NCBI GenBank assembly: GCA_948794795.1
Contig: CAQGLR010000036.1
Location: 1 to 39,507 of the forward strand
From: an uncultured Lachnospiraceae bacterium
GTDB lineage: Bacteria; Bacillota; Clostridia; Lachnospirales; Lachnospiraceae
Direction of reading: 5' to 3'
DNA length: 39,507 nucleotides
The notes below the pieces were generated by a model. That model was not told where the DNA came from, did no database searches, and saw only the letters and a list, made by a program, of their open reading frames with translations. Numbering within the stretch: the stretch's first letter is position 1; the number at the start of each line of letters is the position of its first letter. A program made the translations under genes and the position numbers. Positions 17,738-26,347 of the stretch are shown piece after piece.

Positions 17738-17798
17738 AACTTTTATAGATGCCCTGCCGCTTAACCAGATGTATCAAGACATCTATAAAAGTTTTATT
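17738..17798. terminator. bidirectional hairpin terminator
   Basis: AACTTTTATAGATG (17738-17751) pairs perfectly with CATCTATAAAAGTT (17780-17793) around a 28-base loop; TTATTTT follows on the plus strand. It ends the orphan fragment and probably also the leftward gene at 17810. Confidence 0.65.
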
Positions 17799-17809
17799 TT
17801 CATTTTCTA

Positions 17810-18289
17810 TTACAATGTAGTTTTAAGCCATTCCATACCCGGATAAGGTTCACTTGTCCTGATAAACCATTCAATACAATCTGCTGCTAATTCTATATTA
17901 TTCATTGTATACTTTTTTAAAATCTCAGACTGCCCGTCACTACATTTTATTGGGGATACTTCTTCTGAATCTAAATAATTTATATTAAAAGAAGAATAAT
18001 AGGTCTTATTTATGTCATCAACAACCTGGACAGCAATCCATTCACCAGTACTTTCCAATGTAAGATATTTACAACAATCTATTTCACCATATGGGTTTAA
18101 AGACAAATACAAACTTTTATACTTTTTATTACGTACATTTTCTATAATTTTCTGTATGCCTTTTTCTGAAATATCTTTAATTAAATACTTTTCTCCTGTA
18201 AAAAAGGCTTTACTTGCAAAACGGATACAAATATCCATACTGGTACACTCTGTAAATTCTTTTTTAGGAATAATTTCTTCTTTTCCCAT
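17810..18289 (-). CDS. unrecognised 159-aa protein
   Basis: I do not recognise this family. It is a soluble 159-aa protein with mixed helix and strand pattern, ending CIEWFIRTSEPYPGMEWL, a kind of C-terminus seen in small immunity-like proteins. AAAGGA precedes the start. It stands alone between a remnant coding fragment and the GH43 gene. Proteins of this size beside a gene remnant are often immunity genes left after loss of a toxin, but that is only a guess. The interval 18290-18636 upstream is AT-rich and shows no gene, only the GH43 terminator. Confidence 0.55.
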   Translation of the reverse strand: MGKEEIIPKKEFTECTSMDICIRFASKAFFTGEKYLIKDISEKGIQKIIENVRNKKYKSLYLSLNPYGEIDCCKYLTLESTGEWIAVQVVDDINKTYYSSFNINYLDSEEVSPIKCSDGQSEILKKYTMNNIELAADCIEWFIRTSEPYPGMEWLKTTL

Positions 18290-18577
18290 AATTTATGTTT
18301 CCTTTCATAATTAACAAAAACCAATGTATACTTATTAAGATTAATTATATTTTAATTACTAAAAGCATTTTTAAAATGTTCATCATATGTTATATCTATA
18401 AAATTATTATTTAATGTTACATTAGTATTGTGTTTCTGTTTAATGTTTTTATAATATCCATATTTTACATCTGATTCCCTCTCCTATTCTATGTTCCTAA
18501 TTCTAACATATTATTTTACTGGTATCAATAATTATAAAAAAGAAACCAGGATTATCCTGTTATATAAAATAAGAAAA

Positions 18578-18603
18578 AAATCCCTGCTTAAAAGCAGGGA
18601 TAA
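18578..18603 (-). terminator. intrinsic terminator of the GH43 gene
   Basis: ATCCCTGCTT (18580-18589) pairs with AAGCAGGGAT (18592-18601). On the reverse strand the stem is followed by a run of seven T. Confidence 0.85.
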
Positions 18604-18636
18604 AATAAATAATTACACTATTTTAAGGAATATGTT

Positions 18637-20727
18637 TTACTGGTTAAGTACTGGCAGACCATTTTCGTCCCACTGTACAGTACGTATTCTTGCACTTCTG
18701 CATGGGTCATAAAGAGGGTCTTCTGTTCCATAACCACAATTTCCTTCATAACACTCTTTTGAACGTGAATGGTATACAAAAATGTAGTTTCCATTCTCAT
18801 CTTTTGTAAATGAATTGTGTCCTGGACCATATTCATCAATTAAGTCTTCAGAAGTTAATGCAGGTGTTTTTTGTTTTGTCCATGACTTGATATCCATAAG
18901 GTTTGCTTTTTCGTCTGCATACATATATCCTATACAGTATTCAGGACCTGTTGCAGATGCAGAATATGCTACAATTACTTTTCCATCATGGATAAGCACA
19001 GATGGACCTTCATTTACCCTGAATGTAACACATTCCCAGTAATATTCAGGTTTTGTAAGAAGCATTGCTTTTGTAGTTGTTTTCCAAGGTTCTGCTGGAT
19101 TCACTTCTGCCATATACAGATTAGAGTCACCAACCTTTTGTGCCCATATTACATATGATTTCCCATTACATTCAAAATAAGTCATATCCAGTGAAAAACC
19201 AGTAAAAGATACGGTATCTCCTTTTGCTGCCTGGAATTTGCCTTTCTCTTCCCAGTTGTCATTGTAAGGGTCATCCCCTGTACACATAAGAACATGGCAG
19301 TTTATATCCCATACATTATTTGGAGAGCTGCTTGCTGCATAATACAGATACCATTTTCCGCCGATATAATGCATTTCTGGAGCCCAGATAAATCTGTGTG
19401 ATATTTTACTGCTGCTTTCATCCCAGACTGTCTTTTCCTCTGCTGTCTTAAGACCTTCAATAGTCTTGGATTTTCTTAAAATTATCCTGTCATAACCATC
19501 TTTGTCCTTTGCTCCACGCATTGGATAAGACGCTGTAAAATAATAATAACCATCTGGTCCTAATGTAATATATGGGTCTGCACGGTCAGCAATAAAGATT
19601 TCTGATTTTGTTCCTTTTGTTTCCATGCCTTCTCCTTTGCTATCCTGGTATAACTGTGATACTTCTGTATCATCTTTAGCACCCTGGTATACTTGTACTT
19701 CCCTTACAAATCCAGTGTATGTAACATCTGGATAAGAAGATTTTCCAATATATGCTGCCAGGTTATTTCCAAAATCGCTGAATTTCATTTTTAACTTTGA
19801 ACTTCCTACTTTTTCACCATTGAAATATCCAGTAATACTCTCTGGTGTAATTACTGTTACATAATGGTTCCATTCTGTTCCAGTAAAAGGTCCATTCACT
19901 CCTTTAGATGCTATAGATGCACTTATTCCTGTTTCTGTATTGTAAGGAGCTTCTGGATTACGTGAATTTGTCATTACAGATTTCATACGTCCTTCAAGAT
20001 TACTTGGGTTCAGTAACCAGTAACAGACAGGCATCTCTTCTTTTGTACCCACAAACATTGCGCTTGTATTTACTGTACCACTGTAATTTTTCAGCCAGAT
20101 TGAAACAGTAAATGTATCTCTTCCTGCAAAAACTTTCTCTGGAAGTTTTATGTATCCGCCTTTTTCTAGTAATAATGACTGGTTCTGTTGTAATTCTGGA
20201 TTAACTTTGACAAGTTCTGCATCATTTCCATTCCCAGACTGGTCAATAAGGCGTTTGCCATCCTGGCTTGTATCCATATTATAATGTATCAGTTCTTTAA
20301 CTTCTGTGTCAGTTACCTGTACGGCTGGTGATGATGGTGCTGGTTCTTGTGTTGTTTCTGGAACAGGCTGTCCACTGCCAGAAACTGTAACAACAGCCTT
20401 TCTTGTAAAAGTATCATTTGATGTTTTAATCTTTGCCTGTATGGTTGCCTTTCCCTTTTTTACTGCTTTTACAGTAACAGATTTTTTAGATTTTGCAGAC
20501 AGTTTTACTATATCTTTTCCCTTTGTAACAGACCATGCTACACTTTGGATTTTAGATTTTGATGTATTCTGCACTTTAAGCTGTGTACTGCTGCCTGCAT
20601 CCATGTTAAATTTTGCTTTGTTTAGTGTTACTGTTTTTTTGCCTGCCTGCACAGCCGGTGCAGAAAACGGTAATACTGCCAGAATAACAGCCAGTAACAA
20701 GGCAAGCCATTTGTTTAATTTCTTCAT
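18637..20727 (-). CDS. secreted GH43 glycosidase with Ig-like and LamG-like domains
   Basis: A 696-aa secreted enzyme. Residues 1-28 are a signal peptide (basic start, long Leu/Ala core, AVQA cleavage). A bacterial Ig-like (Big_2 type) domain covers about 30-115, a Pro/Thr linker about 118-138, a concanavalin or LamG-like domain about 145-365, and the GH43 five-blade propeller about 372-690. Catalytic candidates are the Asp base in ADPYITLGPDG, the modulator Asp in FSLDMTYFE, and the acid Glu in VNEGPSVL. GH43 enzymes are arabinofuranosidases or xylosidases acting on plant polysaccharide. It is monocistronic with its own terminator, and its leader can hide the ribosome site. Confidence 0.9.
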   Translation of the reverse strand: MKKLNKWLALLLAVILAVLPFSAPAVQAGKKTVTLNKAKFNMDAGSSTQLKVQNTSKSKIQSVAWSVTKGKDIVKLSAKSKKSVTVKAVKKGKATIQAKIKTSNDTFTRKAVVTVSGSGQPVPETTQEPAPSSPAVQVTDTEVKELIHYNMDTSQDGKRLIDQSGNGNDAELVKVNPELQQNQSLLLEKGGYIKLPEKVFAGRDTFTVSIWLKNYSGTVNTSAMFVGTKEEMPVCYWLLNPSNLEGRMKSVMTNSRNPEAPYNTETGISASIASKGVNGPFTGTEWNHYVTVITPESITGYFNGEKVGSSKLKMKFSDFGNNLAAYIGKSSYPDVTYTGFVREVQVYQGAKDDTEVSQLYQDSKGEGMETKGTKSEIFIADRADPYITLGPDGYYYFTASYPMRGAKDKDGYDRIILRKSKTIEGLKTAEEKTVWDESSSKISHRFIWAPEMHYIGGKWYLYYAASSSPNNVWDINCHVLMCTGDDPYNDNWEEKGKFQAAKGDTVSFTGFSLDMTYFECNGKSYVIWAQKVGDSNLYMAEVNPAEPWKTTTKAMLLTKPEYYWECVTFRVNEGPSVLIHDGKVIVAYSASATGPEYCIGYMYADEKANLMDIKSWTKQKTPALTSEDLIDEYGPGHNSFTKDENGNYIFVYHSRSKECYEGNCGYGTEDPLYDPCRSARIRTVQWDENGLPVLNQ

Positions 20728-20729
20728 AA

Positions 20730-20787
20730 CTTATATTCCTCCTTTTCTATAATACTATGTCCTATTATAGACAGGCAGGAATATAAG
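20730..20787 (-). promoter_or_regulatory. two-tier leader hairpin covering the GH43 ribosome site
   Basis: Read on the reverse strand, CTTATATTCCT (20787-20777) is perfectly complementary to AGGAATATAAG (20740-20730), which includes part of the AGGAGG ribosome site just before the start codon. Inside it, CTATAATA and TATTATAG (20770-20763 and 20754-20747) form a second perfect stem with an 8-base loop. When folded, translation of GH43 would be blocked. Confidence 0.6.
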
Positions 20788-20844
20788 CCCATGATATGCA
20801 CTGTTATAGATTTGTCTTTTTCTGCTTTTTCATTCTGCCTGGAT

Positions 20845-21279
20845 TTAAAGCCATTGTATAAACGCTGTCTTATCTGTATTATTATATCCTGCGTTTTTAT
20901 AGAAATCCAGTGTTTTCTGGTCTTTGCTTCCTGTAAGTAACATTATTTTATAACAATTATGTTCTTTTGCAATATTTCTGGCATATTCCAGACATCCAGA
21001 GGCAAACCCCTGCTCCCTGTAACTTGCATGTGTAACAACATTTTCTATAAAAGCATATGGACGTACATTTCTTGTAAGGTTTGGGATAATTACGCATACA
21101 CAAGAAGATACAATCTTTTCATCTATTTCATTAACTATAATATAATGGTTCTGGTCCTGTATAATCTGTTCCCATGTATCTGCCAGATGTATAGATTGTT
21201 CTGGGACAGATTCTTCATGCAGGTATAAATATAATTTAAGTATTTCCAATAAATCTTCTTTTTTAGCTTCACGTACCAT
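20845..21279 (-). CDS. GNAT family N-acetyltransferase
   Basis: A 144-aa GNAT acetyltransferase starting MVREAKKEDLLEILKLYLYLHEE. The acetyl-CoA motif is YREQGFASGCLEYARNIAKEHNC (Q/RxxGxA type), and the C-terminal DFYKNAGYNNTDKTAF is the usual closing strand. The start at 21279 is chosen because typical GNAT proteins begin there; a longer frame from 21384 would overlap the HAD gene and add a non-conserved leader. It lies 76 bases after the HAD gene. The substrate cannot be told from sequence. Confidence 0.85.
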   Translation of the reverse strand: MVREAKKEDLLEILKLYLYLHEESVPEQSIHLADTWEQIIQDQNHYIIVNEIDEKIVSSCVCVIIPNLTRNVRPYAFIENVVTHASYREQGFASGCLEYARNIAKEHNCYKIMLLTGSKDQKTLDFYKNAGYNNTDKTAFIQWL

Positions 21280-21355
21280 AATAATTGCCTTATAATCCTT
21301 TCTTTCCTGCTGGAAAATTTCTGGACAGTATTTTATTTTCTGTCCTCTGCATATA

Positions 21356-22093
21356 CTATACCTCCATATACTGCTTGATTTCACTCCAAGTTTTTACTGT
21401 CAGGATATTTTTATCCATAGAATGCTTTTCTTCCATTGTGTAAGGCATATCAAGCGCTCCTATGTACCATACCGGCAACATGCCAGCATTTAAGGAGCCT
21501 TTTACATCGCACTCATACTGGTCTCCGATATACCAGACTTCATCAGGCTGTAATCCAGCCTTTTCCAAAGCCAGATCAAATATCCTTTTGTTTGGTTTGC
21601 GGAAGATAAAATTACTTGAAGTAATAATAAATTCAAAAGCATTTTCTGGAAGCAGCCTGTTTATACGTTCTGCAACCACAGAAGGAGCATAAGAAATATT
21701 ACTGATTACACCTGTGCGGATACCTTTGTTTTTCAAATATCCCAGAAAATCTTTTATACCCTCTGTCGGCGTTCCTGGAGCAGCGGCATTCCAGAATACT
21801 GTATCAATTTCAGAGTTGCTTAATGCAATCTCTATTCCCTGAGATTCATAAAGATAAGGCGTAAACATTGTATTGGGTATCTCTATCTGAAACAAGTGTC
21901 TTTTCACAGGATCAAATCTTTCCAATTCCTGGTTTATTTCATTTGCTTTGGCTTGAACCTGCTCTGCTGGCAAATTATACTTATTTCTTGTAGCATATTG
22001 TAAAACAGCCTCTGTTCCCTTTACTCCGTCAAACTTCTGTTCTGCAATAAGCGTCTGGCCATAATCAAACAATATCATTTTGGGTATTTTCAT
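21356..22093 (-). CDS. HAD superfamily hydrolase, YjjG-like
   Basis: A 245-aa haloacid dehalogenase hydrolase. The nucleophile motif is FDYGQTL (DxGxT), motif II is GVISNISY, the Lys lies in FRKPNKRIFDLALEKAG, and the last acidic motif is WYIGDQYECDVKGSLNAGM (GDxxxxD). A helical cap lies in the first third, which fits subfamily I phosphatases such as YjjG. The start is ATG 22093, seven bases after GGAGGT. It is followed by the GNAT gene, probably on the same transcript. Confidence 0.85.
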   Translation of the reverse strand: MKIPKMILFDYGQTLIAEQKFDGVKGTEAVLQYATRNKYNLPAEQVQAKANEINQELERFDPVKRHLFQIEIPNTMFTPYLYESQGIEIALSNSEIDTVFWNAAAPGTPTEGIKDFLGYLKNKGIRTGVISNISYAPSVVAERINRLLPENAFEFIITSSNFIFRKPNKRIFDLALEKAGLQPDEVWYIGDQYECDVKGSLNAGMLPVWYIGALDMPYTMEEKHSMDKNILTVKTWSEIKQYMEV

Positions 22094-22119
22094 GTAATTT
22101 ACCTCCATATTCAAAATCT

Positions 22120-22208
22120 CTCTTTTGTATCAGTAATTCCAATACAAGCGCCTCCCGTTCCAATACACCATTTATTCTTGGAGAACCATTTAATATCAAA
22201 GTTTTCAT
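22120..22208 (-). pseudogene. remnant of a flavodoxin-like FMN reductase
   Basis: On the reverse strand ATG at 22208 begins MKTLILNGSPRING, the N-terminal FMN-binding signature of NADPH-dependent FMN reductases. The reading then leaves the family at once; a shifted frame gives CIGTGGACIGITDTKERF before a stop. A large internal deletion has probably joined the two ends. It lies directly before the HAD gene. Confidence 0.45.
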
Positions 22209-22383
22209 AATAACCTTATTCCGGATTCTCTAAATAACCAGTTACAAATCTATCATATCATATTTGGGGATATTCATCATCAATTTGTACAAAAAAATAA
22301 CTACAAATTCACAATTGCCATATATATGCATAAAATAATAATAAATACTGTGTATTAATAAGCGCAGAAATGAGGTAAATATT

Positions 22384-22887
22384 ATGCCAGCTTCGATATG
22401 GTTACAACAGTCAGATAATATAGGATATTTCCGTGCAAATGTAACTTCAATAATTGCTTCAAGACCAGTTGTAGGTGCCAGGGTCCAGGTTACAGATGAA
22501 AACAATCCTGGTGAAATAATTGAAGAAGTAGAAACAGACATTTCAGGACAGACTGAACCCGTTGAACTTCCAACACCACCTCTTGAATACAGCATGGAAC
22601 CAGTTGCAGGACAGCCTTATTCAGTATATAACATAAAAGTATCTGCACCTGGTTTTGAAACTGTAGAAGTTTCAGGTGCAGAAATACTTCCAGGACAGAC
22701 TGCTGTACAGAACATTTCAATGATACCTTTGGACGAATCTCTGGGTGAAAGTGAAGAACTCTATGTAATACCACCACATACCCTGTATGGTACTTATCCA
22801 CCTAAAATAGCAGAAAGTGAAATAAAAGATACCCAGGAAACAGGTGAAATCGTTTTAAGCCGTGTGGTAATCCCCTCTGGTGTCTGA
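22384..22887 (+). pseudogene. 5' part of an interrupted SleC-like spore cortex-lytic gene
   Basis: Codons 1-164 (22384-22875) encode the N-terminal region of a clostridial SleC-like spore cortex-lytic protein: MPASIWLQQSDNIGYFRANV, a carboxypeptidase-regulatory-like beta domain, then YVIPPHTLYGTYPPKIAESEIK and IVLSRVVIP. After the CCCC at 22872-22875 the frame enters foreign DNA (SGV and stop). In related proteins, as I recall them, this point continues directly as PEFxxVHDG with the catalytic domain. That continuation is found at 27782. A GAGGT ribosome site precedes the start. Not a decayed pseudogene in the normal sense: both halves are open, and joining them gives 418 codons in frame. Confidence 0.85.
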
Positions 22888-23610
22888 ATTCCATAACCTT
22901 CTTACACTTCCAGCATCCCACTTGGCATAATTGCTGCCTGTACAGTATACTTCTTTAGTAACATTATATACAGATGGTTTGTTTATCTTATGGCTGTTAA
23001 GCCAGCCAGCTATTTCATATGAAGTATATCCATTATTTTTAAATTCTTTAATTTGCTTTAATATCTCCATTGTCTGGTCTTCCTCAAGTACACGTATGCC
23101 ATTCTTTATTTTTATACAATAGCCATATGGTGCAGCACCGCCAGTATAACCTCCCTGTGATTTGACATACTGTTTCACTATAGATACCTTTCTTCCCAAG
23201 TCCCTTGCGTACCACTCATTAATAATATTTTTAAGGCCCATAGAAAAACCGCCTGGCATATTATTAAAACTGTCATAACCATCTGAGACTGCTACAAACC
23301 TTATACCATATGCTGGAAAAACTTTTTCAGTATATTCCCCTGCAAGTATATAATTTCTGCCAATTCTTGAAAAATCTTTAACAACAAGGGCATCTATTTT
23401 ATACTGTACTATATCAGATATAAGATTTTTCCATGCAGGCCTTTCAAAGTCCATGCCTGAATAACCTGTATCAGTATATACATTTGTAAATTCCATTGAA
23501 TTATCTTCGATATACCTTCTGGCAATAATTATCTGGTTTTCTATTGTCATGTCTTTATTATTATTATGTTTTCTTGAAACTCTTGCATATATTCCTGCAC
23601 GTTCTTTCAT
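22855..23610 (-). CDS. serine recombinase A, junction-proximal, shortened
   Basis: A 251-aa recombinase of the large serine family. The resolvase domain (about 1-150) has the nucleophile S12 in YARVSRK, then TDTGYSGMDFERPAW, VVKDFSRIGRNY and EWYARDLGRKV. The recombinase domain starts at GGYTGGAAPYGYCIK. It stops soon after GSVRRLWNSD, so the zinc ribbon and coiled coil of full-size integrases (450-550 aa) are missing. Its last six codons lie outside the element in sleC. In an excised circle the same frame would continue from the other end as 19 different residues, so the C-terminus depends on integration. It follows recombinase B by 13 bases. Confidence 0.88.
   Translation of the reverse strand: MKERAGIYARVSRKHNNNKDMTIENQIIIARRYIEDNSMEFTNVYTDTGYSGMDFERPAWKNLISDIVQYKIDALVVKDFSRIGRNYILAGEYTEKVFPAYGIRFVAVSDGYDSFNNMPGGFSMGLKNIINEWYARDLGRKVSIVKQYVKSQGGYTGGAAPYGYCIKIKNGIRVLEEDQTMEILKQIKEFKNNGYTSYEIAGWLNSHKINKPSVYNVTKEVYCTGSNYAKWDAGSVRRLWNSDTRGDYHTA
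22860..22888 (+). other. attL-like junction of the sleC-interrupting element
   Basis: The left junction combines host sequence GTGTGGTAAT, the shared run CCCC (22872-22875), and the element end TCTGGTGTCTGA. The arm TGGTGTCTGA is the mirror of the arm at the right junction, as expected for halves of one recombinase site. Confidence 0.75.
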
Positions 23611-23623
23611 TACCAGCCTCCTT

Positions 23624-24541
23624 TTAGTAATGTTTTTTCCTTAAGTCTGTTTTCTGTACTTTTTCAAATACATCTTTTGTAATTATAGGCGTTACTGCCC
23701 CTTCAACACGTATCCACTCATTTTTAGGAAGCTTTTTTCTTACAGGAAGCTTATAACTAAGCTTTTTATCTTTTCCCTGAATCATAACACCTGTATATAT
23801 TTCATTAGATAATATACGTCTTACAGCAACAGGTGTCCATACTGGCATTTCATTTTTGGCAAATGAAGTTGTATATTTGCTATTATTCAGTTTCTTATAT
23901 ACAAGTGGTGATGGTATATTCTGCGAATTAAGTTTAGATGCTATTTTTTCAGCAGAATTTCCATTAATCCTCATATCAAAAATCTGGCGTACTACTTCTG
24001 CTGCCACCTGGTCTACAGCAAGTTTTCCAGGTGCACCTTCCTGCCTTATATAGCCATATACCGCAAATGCGCCTATATATATGCCCTGTTTCCTCCTTGC
24101 TTCTTGCTGCCACCGCACTTTATTTGAAATATCACGGCAATAGGCATCATTAACCAGGCTCATCACAGGCATAAAAAGCGAATCTTCAAAAAAACCACTG
24201 CTGCCACTGTCATAATTATCACAGACTGCAATAAACCGTATTCCAAGTTGTGGGAAAATATATCTTATATACCGTCCTGTTTCTATATAATCCCTTCCAA
24301 ACCTTGATAAATCCTTAACAATTATACACTCAATATTTCCAGAAAATACATTGGCAAGCAGGTCTTTTATCCCTGGTCTTTCAAATGTAATGCCACTATA
24401 ACCATCATCACACCATTCGCCTGCAAATTCCATATCATTATGTGCATTTATAAATTCCTTTACTATCATGCGCTGTCCTGGAATACTGTTACTTTTATTA
24501 TCTGTTTCCTTTGAAATACGCAAATATATGCCACATTTCAT
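23624..24541 (-). CDS. serine recombinase B, shortened
   Basis: A 305-aa large-family serine recombinase. S10 in YLRISKE is the nucleophile; DDGYSGITFERPGIKDLL, VKDLSRFGRDYIETGRYI and YCRDISNKVRWQ complete the catalytic domain. The recombinase domain spans about 150-290 (YIGAFAVYGYIR to RRILSNEIYTGVMIQGK). The protein ends at FEKVQKTDLRKKHY, the point where a zinc ribbon normally begins. Start 24541 is chosen because AGGA lies eight bases upstream and the upstream small ORF stops in the overlapping ATGA. Two unequal, partial recombinases side by side suggest they may act together. Confidence 0.9.
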   Translation of the reverse strand: MKCGIYLRISKETDNKSNSIPGQRMIVKEFINAHNDMEFAGEWCDDGYSGITFERPGIKDLLANVFSGNIECIIVKDLSRFGRDYIETGRYIRYIFPQLGIRFIAVCDNYDSGSSGFFEDSLFMPVMSLVNDAYCRDISNKVRWQQEARRKQGIYIGAFAVYGYIRQEGAPGKLAVDQVAAEVVRQIFDMRINGNSAEKIASKLNSQNIPSPLVYKKLNNSKYTTSFAKNEMPVWTPVAVRRILSNEIYTGVMIQGKDKKLSYKLPVRKKLPKNEWIRVEGAVTPIITKDVFEKVQKTDLRKKHY

Positions 24542-24699
24542 AACAATGTCCTTTCTGCCTGGCATGGCTTAAAGTCCACATCCCAACCCTGTTCCTGTTC
24601 AAGCATAAAAAGAGCCATACATTCAATAAAACTTGCTGGCTCTTCCACATTATCATAATGGCATGTTATTTCTTCTGTGAAATCCTGGATAACTTGCAT
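24538..24699 (-). CDS. 53-aa coupled small protein, candidate directionality factor
   Basis: On the reverse strand an ORF from ATG 24699 gives MQVIQDFTEEITCHYDN and continues EEPASFIECMALFMLEQEQGWDVDFKP to a TGA that overlaps the recombinase B start as ATGA. Such overlap implies coupled translation. AGGAG lies upstream, at a slightly long spacing of 11 bases. It is acidic and has no recognised domain. Small proteins encoded next to serine recombinases often switch them from integration to excision; whether this one does is inference. Confidence 0.6.
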   Translation of the reverse strand: MQVIQDFTEEITCHYDNVEEPASFIECMALFMLEQEQGWDVDFKPCQAERTLL

Positions 24700-24751
24700 A
24701 CCATTTATAACTCCTGTTTTTAATTATATTATTCTTTAAATAAAAAATATA

Positions 24752-25666
24752 TTACCTTTCTTCTATACTTTCTATAAAATCCTTTACTTCCTGCCATGCC
24801 TGCTTGGACTCTGGAAGCATGTCCATTGCCATCTGGAACACATGGAACATGCCATCATATATACTTATCTTTGTGTCACAGCCTGCTTCTTTTGCTTTGT
24901 CAGCCGCATCAACAGAATCACTTAAAAGCATTTCAATGCTTCCAACCTGGAAAAGCATACGTGGCAGACCTTTGAAATCCCCAAATAATGGAGAAATATA
25001 GGGGTTGTCAGGCTCATTAGTTCCAATATATTCACCATTATAAATCATACTCTCACGTGTATTGCCAAATAATGGGTCAAGTTCATAGTTTGTTTCATAT
25101 GATGCACCAGATGCTGTGAGGTCTGTCCAAGGTGACATAAGGACAAGGGCAGCAGGCAGATTTATGCCATTGTCACGCAAATACCCTGCAAGGGCAAGTG
25201 AAAGCCCGCCGCCTGCAGAATCACCTGCAACTATTATATTATTACCACTATACCCAATGTCAAGCAGCCATTTATATGCAGTTACTGCATCCTCTAAAGC
25301 AGCTGGATATGGGTTTTCAGGTGCAACACGGTAATCAATAGTAAGTACCTTCATGCCTCCTTTCATGTCACTATAATATTTTGCAAAACTTCTATAAGCA
25401 TTCCTCATCTTTCCGATATATCCGCCGCCATGCAGCTGTAATACAACACAATCTGACTTTACCTCTGGTGGTTCTAAAAATTCCATTTCAAAATTCTTCG
25501 TTTTGATTTCAAGCACAGAGTAACCAGCAGGACATCTCCATGGTGGTTCTACAAGCCTGCGCCTGAATGTGCCCTTTTTGATTCCAGGTCCTATAAGATG
25601 GTCAGATGTTGCAATGCTTATTAATTCACGTACTATTTTCGCTTTTAAGCTGATATTATCTTTCAT
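24752..25666 (-). CDS. alpha/beta hydrolase, HSL-type esterase
   Basis: A 304-aa esterase of the hormone-sensitive-lipase family. The oxyanion motif is LHGGGY (near 79), the nucleophile S150 is in VAGDSAGGG, and the other triad members are probably D250 (LLSDSVDAAD) and H275 (GMFHVFQM). It lies in the element as part of a three-gene set with a zinc-ribbon membrane protein and an acyltransferase, so it may hydrolyse or proof-read the acyl product of that enzyme. Confidence 0.9.
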   Translation of the reverse strand: MKDNISLKAKIVRELISIATSDHLIGPGIKKGTFRRRLVEPPWRCPAGYSVLEIKTKNFEMEFLEPPEVKSDCVVLQLHGGGYIGKMRNAYRSFAKYYSDMKGGMKVLTIDYRVAPENPYPAALEDAVTAYKWLLDIGYSGNNIIVAGDSAGGGLSLALAGYLRDNGINLPAALVLMSPWTDLTASGASYETNYELDPLFGNTRESMIYNGEYIGTNEPDNPYISPLFGDFKGLPRMLFQVGSIEMLLSDSVDAADKAKEAGCDTKISIYDGMFHVFQMAMDMLPESKQAWQEVKDFIESIEER

Positions 25667-25681
25667 TGTTTACCTCACTAT

Positions 25682-26347
25682 TTATATATAAAATCTTTTC
25701 TTAAGTTCACTCTCCGCTTTCTTACCACCTATTACAAGACAAGATGTAAATATAAATGCAGACACCCCAAATGACAGCCACGGAAGCAAAGGCCCGTTTA
25801 CACAGCCTGCCAGGTACAGCCCCATATGGAATATACTGGCTATAAGGGCAAATATCTGTATTAAAAGGTAACTTTGCCAGTTTTTGTAATTAATAAGCAT
25901 ACACATTAATATTACAGCATCCATAAGAAGTATAATTAATGGAATACCTATATTAAATGACCATCCACTGAATCCAAGTGCAAAATCTATTATAACTACA
26001 AGAAGCATGGCTCCTAGTATCTGCACAAATATTTTTACAATATGCCCATTACGTTTATTTACAGTATACTGGAGAGTAAGCACCAGATAAAACAATGCCC
26101 CGCCAGTAATAACAGACCACTTTATACCATAATAATTATAATAATTAATAACTATAAGGAATATTTCAAGGACTACTGCAAAATAAGTAATAATATTTAT
26201 AGCCCTTTTTAACATCCTTGTCTTATTCCTTATATCAGGATATATATTTTCCGTACCACTTCCATCACCTGACAAAACCATGCCACAGAAAAGACATCTT
26301 GATGTTTCATCATTAATATCTATACCACACCGTTTACATCTATTCAT
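25682..26347 (-). CDS. zinc-ribbon multi-pass membrane protein (DUF6320-like)
   Basis: A 221-aa protein with a short N-terminal zinc ribbon (CKRCGIDINDETSRCLFCG, two CxxC pairs), a linker, and about six to seven membrane helices from residue 50 to 210. I believe it is the DUF6320 family, which is commonly found between an alcohol-acetyltransferase-like gene and an alpha/beta hydrolase in Firmicutes. It overlaps the upstream gene by eight bases. It may present substrate at the membrane; the function is unknown. Confidence 0.7.
   Translation of the reverse strand: MNRCKRCGIDINDETSRCLFCGMVLSGDGSGTENIYPDIRNKTRMLKRAINIITYFAVVLEIFLIVINYYNYYGIKWSVITGGALFYLVLTLQYTVNKRNGHIVKIFVQILGAMLLVVIIDFALGFSGWSFNIGIPLIILLMDAVILMCMLINYKNWQSYLLIQIFALIASIFHMGLYLAGCVNGPLLPWLSFGVSAFIFTSCLVIGGKKAESELKKRFYI

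Noticed and set aside
22384..22887. A complete stand-alone 167-aa protein
   Set aside because: The last three residues come from foreign DNA, and the region is only the N-terminal part of a two-domain lytic protein.
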